Origin: JAENVU01 sp046598395
GTDB lineage: Bacteria > Actinomycetota > Acidimicrobiia > IMCC26256 > JAENVU01
Direction of reading: 5' to 3'
DNA length: 64,000 bases
Assembly (NCBI GenBank): GCA_046598395.1
Contig: JBKJIQ010000036.1
Span: 1 to 64,000 of the forward strand
The position numbers and the translations under genes were made by a program. The notes below the pieces were generated by a model, which worked only from the letters and a program-made list of their open reading frames with translations, did not search any database and had not been told where the DNA came from. Below are positions 59,808 to 64,000 of the stretch, one piece after another (within the stretch, counting starts at the first letter, position 1; the number at the start of each line of letters is the position of its first letter).

Positions 59808-60734
59808 GTGTCGAAGCCGAAGAACCCGCCGACGCCCGACCGCAACCAGCCCGACCGCGACCAGATCGAACGACTGATCTCGCAGTTCCGGATCGACGCG
59901 CCCGGCACCTTCAATCTTTCGGACCACGACCCGGCGTCCACCAACGGCGTGAAGCACGAGAAAGCCGCCGGCATTCGCCTCGCGCTCGGGGTCGAACAGC
60001 TCAGCGCGCTCCAGGTTCGCCTCGCCGCCGAAGAATCCCACGGGATGCTCGTGGTTCTCCAGGCGCTCGATACCGCGGGAAAAGACGGCGCCATCCGCCA
60101 CGTGATGACCGGACTCAATCCCCAAGGCGTGCGAGTCGTCTCGTTCAAGACCCCGTCCATCGAGGAACTGGCGCATCACTTCCTCTGGCGCACGACCCGG
60201 GATCTGCCGCGTCGAGGTGAGATCGGCATCTTCAACCGGTCGCACTACGAGGAGGTGCTCGTGGTCCGGGTACACCCCGAGTTCCTGGCGGGTCAACATC
60301 TCCCGAAGTCGGCGACCAAGGGCGACATCTGGGCCCGGCGCTACCGCGAGATCAACGACTGGGAGCAAACTCTCGTGGACAACGGGTTCCCCATCGTGAA
60401 GATCTTCTTGCATCTCTCGAAGGACGAGCAGCGCCGCCGGTTGCTGTCTCGCATCGACGAGCCCGCGAAGAACTGGAAATTCTCGATGCTCGATGTGGCC
60501 GAGCGCGAGCATTGGGACGAATACCAAACCGCGTACGAAGACACGATCCGCAACACCAGCACTGCGGCGTCACCGTGGTACGTGGTCCCCGCAGATCAGA
60601 AGTGGTTCGCGCGAATGGTGATCGCCGAAATCCTCGTTGAGACGATGCTCGACATCAGTCCGCAGTTCCCGACCCTGTCGAAACCCAAACTCGCGGAACT
60701 CGCCAAGGCCCGCAAGGCCCTCGAGCAGTCCTAG
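59808..60734 (+). CDS. ppk2: Polyphosphate kinase 2 family protein
   Basis: Transfers phosphate between polyphosphate and nucleotides, 308 residues, one PPK2 domain. Walker A is LQALDTAGKDGAIRHVMTGLNPQG, the Walker B region is RGEIGIFNRSHYEEVLVVRV, and FLHLSKDEQRRRLLSRIDEPAKNWKFS is the lid module. DWEQTLVDNG and YVVPADQKWFARMVI complete the fold. AMP versus ADP preference cannot be set by eye. The GTG start at 59808 has AAAGGG upstream. Confidence 0.93.
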   Translation: MSKPKNPPTPDRNQPDRDQIERLISQFRIDAPGTFNLSDHDPASTNGVKHEKAAGIRLALGVEQLSALQVRLAAEESHGMLVVLQALDTAGKDGAIRHVMTGLNPQGVRVVSFKTPSIEELAHHFLWRTTRDLPRRGEIGIFNRSHYEEVLVVRVHPEFLAGQHLPKSATKGDIWARRYREINDWEQTLVDNGFPIVKIFLHLSKDEQRRRLLSRIDEPAKNWKFSMLDVAEREHWDEYQTAYEDTIRNTSTAASPWYVVPADQKWFARMVIAEILVETMLDISPQFPTLSKPKLAELAKARKALEQS

Positions 60735-60761
60735 GCACAGTCCGCTCACTTCGTTGCGCGC

Positions 60762-60911
60762 CTACGCGGCGGGCTTGGCGACCCGGGCTTCGAAGTCGTT
60801 GATCGCCAAATCGGCCTGGGCGCGGGCGGTGAGCACGTCCGACACGTTGTCGAGGGCACCGCGTCCGCCGAAGCGGCCGATGAATGCGGTGAGGTTCTGG
60901 AAACGGGGCAT
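60762..60911 (-). CDS. 49-residue protein downstream of a radical SAM maturase
   Basis: Reads MPRFQNLTAFIGRFGG and continues RGALDNVSDVLTARAQADLAINDFEARVAKPAA. A strong GAGGAG site lies 6 bp before the ATG at 60911, so it is well supported as a translated small gene. A longer frame from 60989 lacks such a site. It has no Cys, no signal peptide and no known family. It lies 119 bp downstream of the radical SAM gene on the same strand. It could be a peptide substrate or simply an unrelated small protein. Confidence 0.55.
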   Translation of the reverse strand: MPRFQNLTAFIGRFGGRGALDNVSDVLTARAQADLAINDFEARVAKPAA

Positions 60912-61030
60912 GGGGATCTCCTCTCGGTGGTCGAGATCATCTTCGATCACCGAGGTTGCGACGACGTCACCCTTGTTCGTCGATGTCATGGCGAACGGAT
61001 GACTTCTCTCTGAACGCCCGCGAACTCGCC

Positions 61031-62347
61031 TCAGCCGTGGCAGTGCTTGGTCTTGCGACCGCTGCCACAGGGACAGGGATCGTTGCGTCCCGACGCCGAG
61101 AGCACCGCCATGACGTCACCGGCCAGACCGCCGCGCCGCAGGGAGTCCGCCATCAGCTGCATGAGGCCGTCGATGTGGTTGAAGAAATGGAAATACCCGG
61201 CGCACAGATAATTGAGACCCGCTTCACCGTCCGGGGTCAACGCCACCCGGTTCTTCGGACATTCACCCTGACACGCGAACAACACGGGACACGCACGACA
61301 AAGCGCGGGCAGGGTGTCGCGCTTGGCGGTGCCGAAGCTGCGTTGCGCGGGCGATGCCAGCAGTTCGACCATGTGGGTCTGCGTGATGTTGCCGAGCAAG
61401 TGCTCCGGATCCACGAAGTGATCACAGGAGTAGAGATCGCCGTTGTGTTCCAACGCGACAGCGTCGCCGCATGTCTCACCGAAGATGCACAACCCGGGCG
61501 CCACGCCGTACCACGACGCCAGGGCCGCGTCGAACATTTGGACGAATACGTCGCCGACATCGCGTCGGACCCATTCGTCGAACACGGTCGTGAGAAAGTG
61601 GCCCCACGCCTCGGAGCCCACTGACCGGTCCGTGAGTTCGGGCCGCTGTTCATCCACCCGTTCGACGATGGGGATGAACTGAATGAACTTCGCGTCGAGC
61701 TCGTCACGGAGGTACCGGTAGACCTCGAGTGGCGCGCCTTGATTGGCAGCATGGACGGTGCAGAGCACGTTCCATTCCACGCCGTGTTGCGTCAATCGCT
61801 CGAGTCCCGCGCGCACCCGAGCGAACGTGGGCCGCCCCTGCTTGTCGACCCGGTAAACGTCGTGCAGATGTTCCGGGCCGTCGATGCTGATACCAACGAG
61901 GAATTGCTTCTCGAGCAGAAACGCACACCATTCGTCGGTGAGCAAGGTGCCGTTGGTTTGGATCGTGTGATGCAACGTGCGTCCGGAACCGGCGCACTCC
62001 TCTGCGTATGCGACGGCCCGACGGAAGAAGTCGACTCCCATCAACGTGGGTTCACCGCCCTGCCACGCAATCGTGACCTCGGGGGTGAGCTGAGACTCGA
62101 TGACTTGGCGGATATATGTATGCAGCACCTCATCGGCCATCCGGAATCGATCACCTGGGTACAGCTGCTCCTTCTCCAGGAAAAAGCAGTACGAGCAATC
62201 GAGATTGCAGATTGGACCCGTTGGCTTGGCGAGCACGTGAAACCCAGGTGGCGCGGTCAGCGGACGATCGGTCGGCAAGGTCGGGAGCGCGGCATTCGCC
62301 GCCGCGGTCCCGCCCCGGGGACCCAGCGCAATCGGTACGTCGACCAT
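61031..62347 (-). CDS. SPASM radical SAM protein, anaerobic sulfatase-maturase-like, with SEC-C tail
   Basis: A 438-residue iron-sulfur enzyme. The radical SAM triad is CNLDCSYC (Cys 47, 51, 54), then EVTIAWQGGEPTLMGVDFFRRAV and HTIQTNGTLL. The C-terminal SPASM region carries cysteines in CGDAVALEHNGDLYSCDHFV, LCRACPVLFACQGECPKNR and LNYLCAGYFHFF. A SEC-C zinc motif ends it (GRNDPCPCGSGRKTKHC). This is the anSME pattern, which converts Ser/Cys of sulfatases to formylglycine. No sulfatase gene lies in the window. The start is ATG 62347. Confidence 0.88.
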   Translation of the reverse strand: MVDVPIALGPRGGTAAANAALPTLPTDRPLTAPPGFHVLAKPTGPICNLDCSYCFFLEKEQLYPGDRFRMADEVLHTYIRQVIESQLTPEVTIAWQGGEPTLMGVDFFRRAVAYAEECAGSGRTLHHTIQTNGTLLTDEWCAFLLEKQFLVGISIDGPEHLHDVYRVDKQGRPTFARVRAGLERLTQHGVEWNVLCTVHAANQGAPLEVYRYLRDELDAKFIQFIPIVERVDEQRPELTDRSVGSEAWGHFLTTVFDEWVRRDVGDVFVQMFDAALASWYGVAPGLCIFGETCGDAVALEHNGDLYSCDHFVDPEHLLGNITQTHMVELLASPAQRSFGTAKRDTLPALCRACPVLFACQGECPKNRVALTPDGEAGLNYLCAGYFHFFNHIDGLMQLMADSLRRGGLAGDVMAVLSASGRNDPCPCGSGRKTKHCHG

Positions 62348-62394
62348 GGGCCCCGAGCCTAGGGGTGACGACCGGGGACCGGTTCCGAGCGGCT

Positions 62395-62739
62395 TCAGGC
62401 GTTGTTGATGCGCGCGTTCTCGAGCCGAACATCGAGAGGAAACCGATCGTCGCCCTCCGGCTTGGGTCCGGCGAACGTGAAGATCATGGTCTGGGTCCCG
62501 TACGCCACGAGCCCAGTCTCGGGGTCCCAGAGTTCCAGTTCCAGCGAGGCGTACCCGTCGGACGCACTGCCCTTCGGCACGTAGTCCTCCCATGGCGGGT
62601 GGCCCACAACCGGGCGACCTTCGAGGTGGTGGACCCAGATCAGAAACGGTCCGCTCGCCACGGGCTCGGGCGAACGAAGAACGCGACTCGACCCGAACCA
62701 GTTGGTCCGGGCCGAGTCTTCAGTGCTTGATGTCAACAA
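62395..62739 (-). CDS. Thioesterase-like (hot-dog C-terminal) short ORF, possibly truncated
   Basis: A 114-residue frame. The C-terminal part, VPKGSASDGYASLELELWDPETGLVAYGTQTMIF, resembles the last strands of acyl-CoA thioesterases, where a G-LVA---Q motif is typical. The rest is unrecognised. The only start in reach is a TTG directly after an in-frame TGA, with no ribosome site, and the N-terminal half of a hot-dog fold is missing. It may be a gene remnant or a start-poor true gene. It lies 31 bp after the anti-sigma-like gene. Confidence 0.45.
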   Translation of the reverse strand: MLTSSTEDSARTNWFGSSRVLRSPEPVASGPFLIWVHHLEGRPVVGHPPWEDYVPKGSASDGYASLELELWDPETGLVAYGTQTMIFTFAGPKPEGDDRFPLDVRLENARINNA

Positions 62740-62770
62740 TCACCGGCCGGAGACACGGCCGATTCGACGG

Positions 62771-63535
62771 TCAGCCCTCGCCGAGACCCCCGCCAGAACT
62801 GTCGGACCCGTCGCCGGACGATCCGGAACCCGAACCGGAGTGGTCCGATCCGCCGTCGCCGGATTGACCGTCCGAGCTGGCGTCCGGGGTCGTGGTGGAA
62901 GAGGTCGGATCCTGCGCGTCTTCGCCCTGATGGTCAGCCTCGTCCTGACCCTGATCGTCCGCGGAGTCGTTGCTCTGGTCGTCGCCTTCGTTGTCGGCCG
63001 CGTCGTGGTTCGCCGGGTCATCCGAACCAGGTGTCGCCGCCGGCACACCCGTGGGCGGCTGATCGGAAGGCGATGTCGTGGAGGTCGACTCGTTGTCCTT
63101 TACCTTGGTCTCGTCGGAGGATTCCGCGGGCTCGGTCGAGTCGTTCGCGTCGTCATCGGGAACATCGACGCCAACTTTCGACAAAGCACTGTGCGCAACG
63201 CTCTGCGCCGCGCCCGGTAGTGAGCCGGTGGCAGCGGCGGCGCCGGTCGCGCCGAGGATGATGACCCCGGCCGCAGCCGCGGCTTTCACGGTAAGAAGTT
63301 TGACAAGCACGGGAGACCTCCGGGTCTGCAATGGCGAGCCCGGTTGGCTCACCGATTCGCCTGCGACTCGGGCGAGTTCCGCGAGGTTTGGTGCCGGGGC
63401 CGGAACACCGGCGCGCGCGGCTGCGAGTACCGCAGCAGCCTGGCCGTATCCGGGCGGGGCATCGGCCGGCGCAACGGTTCCGGCAAGGAGCCGTTCCGCA
63501 GTGCCCGCATCGAGGAAGTCGTCGTGGTGAGTCAT
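62771..63535 (-). CDS. Membrane protein partner of the ECF sigma factor, acidic C-terminal tail
   Basis: A 254-residue protein: a cytoplasmic N-region (about 75 residues, TAERLLAGTVAPADAPPGYGQAAAVLAAARAG), a membrane span (AAAAAGVIILGATGAAAATGSLPGA) and an extracytoplasmic tail of about 140 residues made almost only of Asp, Ser, Gly, Glu and Thr. No zinc anti-sigma motif (HxxxCxxC) is seen. The position directly after the sigma gene (ATGA overlap) suggests an anti-sigma or signal-receiving role. The tail is probably disordered and exposed. Confidence 0.75.
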   Translation of the reverse strand: MTHHDDFLDAGTAERLLAGTVAPADAPPGYGQAAAVLAAARAGVPAPAPNLAELARVAGESVSQPGSPLQTRRSPVLVKLLTVKAAAAAGVIILGATGAAAATGSLPGAAQSVAHSALSKVGVDVPDDDANDSTEPAESSDETKVKDNESTSTTSPSDQPPTGVPAATPGSDDPANHDAADNEGDDQSNDSADDQGQDEADHQGEDAQDPTSSTTTPDASSDGQSGDGGSDHSGSGSGSSGDGSDSSGGGLGEG

Positions 63536-64000
63536 GGCACTTCCGGAATCACCAGACTGGCTCCGTCCGTTACAACCGGTTGAGAAAAATGTGCAGCGAG
63601 GGTCCGCAGCCCGCGATGGGCCACCACCCGCACGTGTCCCGGAGTGAGTCCCAGCAGCTCTGCGATCTCGGGCACCGAGAGCCCACCGACCACACGGAGC
63701 AGCACGACCTCGGCCTGGAGTTCGGGTAACGAACGGCCGATGAGTTCTACGGCTTCCGCCGCGTCGAACTCCGCCAACACGATCGCTTCGGGGTCGTTCT
63801 CGACGCCGCGCGTGGGCAAAGCGCGGGGCCCGTCCGGGAGGGTGACCGGGTCATACACGTCCGCGTGGTCACGGCGGCGGCGGCGGAGTTCGTTCAGGAG
63901 CCTCCGGCGCACAATCGTGAACAGCCAGGCCCGAAATCCGGCTTCGTCGCCCTCGAATCGTCCGAGGCTGCGAGCTACATCGAGCCAAACCGTGGCCGCA
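63532..64000 (-). CDS. ECF sigma-70 family factor (5' end outside the window)
   Basis: The reading frame is open to the window edge, so the gene is partial. Region 2 is partly visible as VARSLGRFEGDEAGFRAWLFTIVRRRLLNELRRRRRD, and region 4 as AVELIGRSLPELQAEVVLLRVVGGLSVPEIAELLGLTPGHVRVVAHRGLRTLAA, a helix-turn-helix for -35 recognition. The stop overlaps the downstream membrane-protein start as ATGA. This pair probably forms an envelope-responsive regulatory unit; target genes are unknown. Confidence 0.9.
   Translation of the reverse strand, partial: AATVWLDVARSLGRFEGDEAGFRAWLFTIVRRRLLNELRRRRRDHADVYDPVTLPDGPRALPTRGVENDPEAIVLAEFDAAEAVELIGRSLPELQAEVVLLRVVGGLSVPEIAELLGLTPGHVRVVAHRGLRTLAAHFSQPVVTDGASLVIPEVP

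Noticed and set aside
60912..60989. Longer version of the 49-residue small protein
   Set aside because: The upstream ATG has no ribosome site, whereas the inner ATG is preceded by GAGGAG at proper spacing.

Overview
The window is a high-GC bacterial chromosome segment. It reads as an actinobacterium, most likely of the Acidimicrobiia. This is inferred from several signs: a mycothiol-dependent formaldehyde dehydrogenase, an F420 biosynthesis guanylyltransferase and an F420/FMN-type oxidoreductase, an imuA/imuB/dnaE2 mutasome with actinobacterial LexA boxes, frequent GTG starts, and many 4-base ATGA/GTGA gene overlaps. No 16S gene is present, so the placement is not proven.

Layout. 0.1-6.8 kb: the SOS mutagenesis set, dnaE2 and an imuA-imuB-GNAT operon, each behind a LexA box, with a divergent DUF3237 gene between them. 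6.8-9.8 kb: small housekeeping genes (PPOX, NifU-N-like, rnhB, GYD, HAD). 9.8-18.4 kb: a secreted phospholipase C-type phosphoesterase, a GH38 alpha-mannosidase, a plsC-gpsA-unknown lipid operon, then cofC/fbiD with a PIG-L deacetylase. 18.5-19.8 kb: a histone H1-like Lys/Ala repeat protein, a 755-bp non-coding stretch, and tRNA-Glu and tRNA-Gln behind gltX. 19.9-30.3 kb: branched-chain amino-acid genes, with leuB-ilvE-cimA on the minus strand followed by an acyl-CoA dehydrogenase and gltX, and leuC-leuD on the plus strand. The leuB operon is preceded by a short Val/Ile-rich leader peptide and an intrinsic terminator, a candidate transcription attenuator. 30.4-44.4 kb: mostly core metabolism and envelope genes (CPBP protease, mscL, serA, aspartate aminotransferase, D,D-carboxypeptidase, enoyl-CoA hydratase, DEAD-box helicase, a two-component system, SDR, mscR with an MBL-fold hydrolase).

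44.4-57.3 kb is a cell-surface region. It holds two secreted glucosaminidase-like proteins sharing a CDSC motif, a GT39-type membrane glycosyltransferase, a large phosphoesterase/polytopic membrane protein, and a hyaluronan-synthase-like GT2 overlapping a GH26 glycanase. It ends in a decayed ISL3-family insertion sequence. 57.7-64 kb: a cysteine-desulfurase-like enzyme, a 157-bp nested-repeat intergenic element, a degenerate kinase-like membrane protein, PPK2, a SPASM radical SAM maturase with a nearby 49-residue protein, and an ECF sigma factor (cut by the window end) with its membrane partner.

Starts were moved inward from the longest reading frame where a Shine-Dalgarno, a domain boundary or an upstream stop overlap supported it. 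All family calls are from reading motifs by eye; no searches were run.
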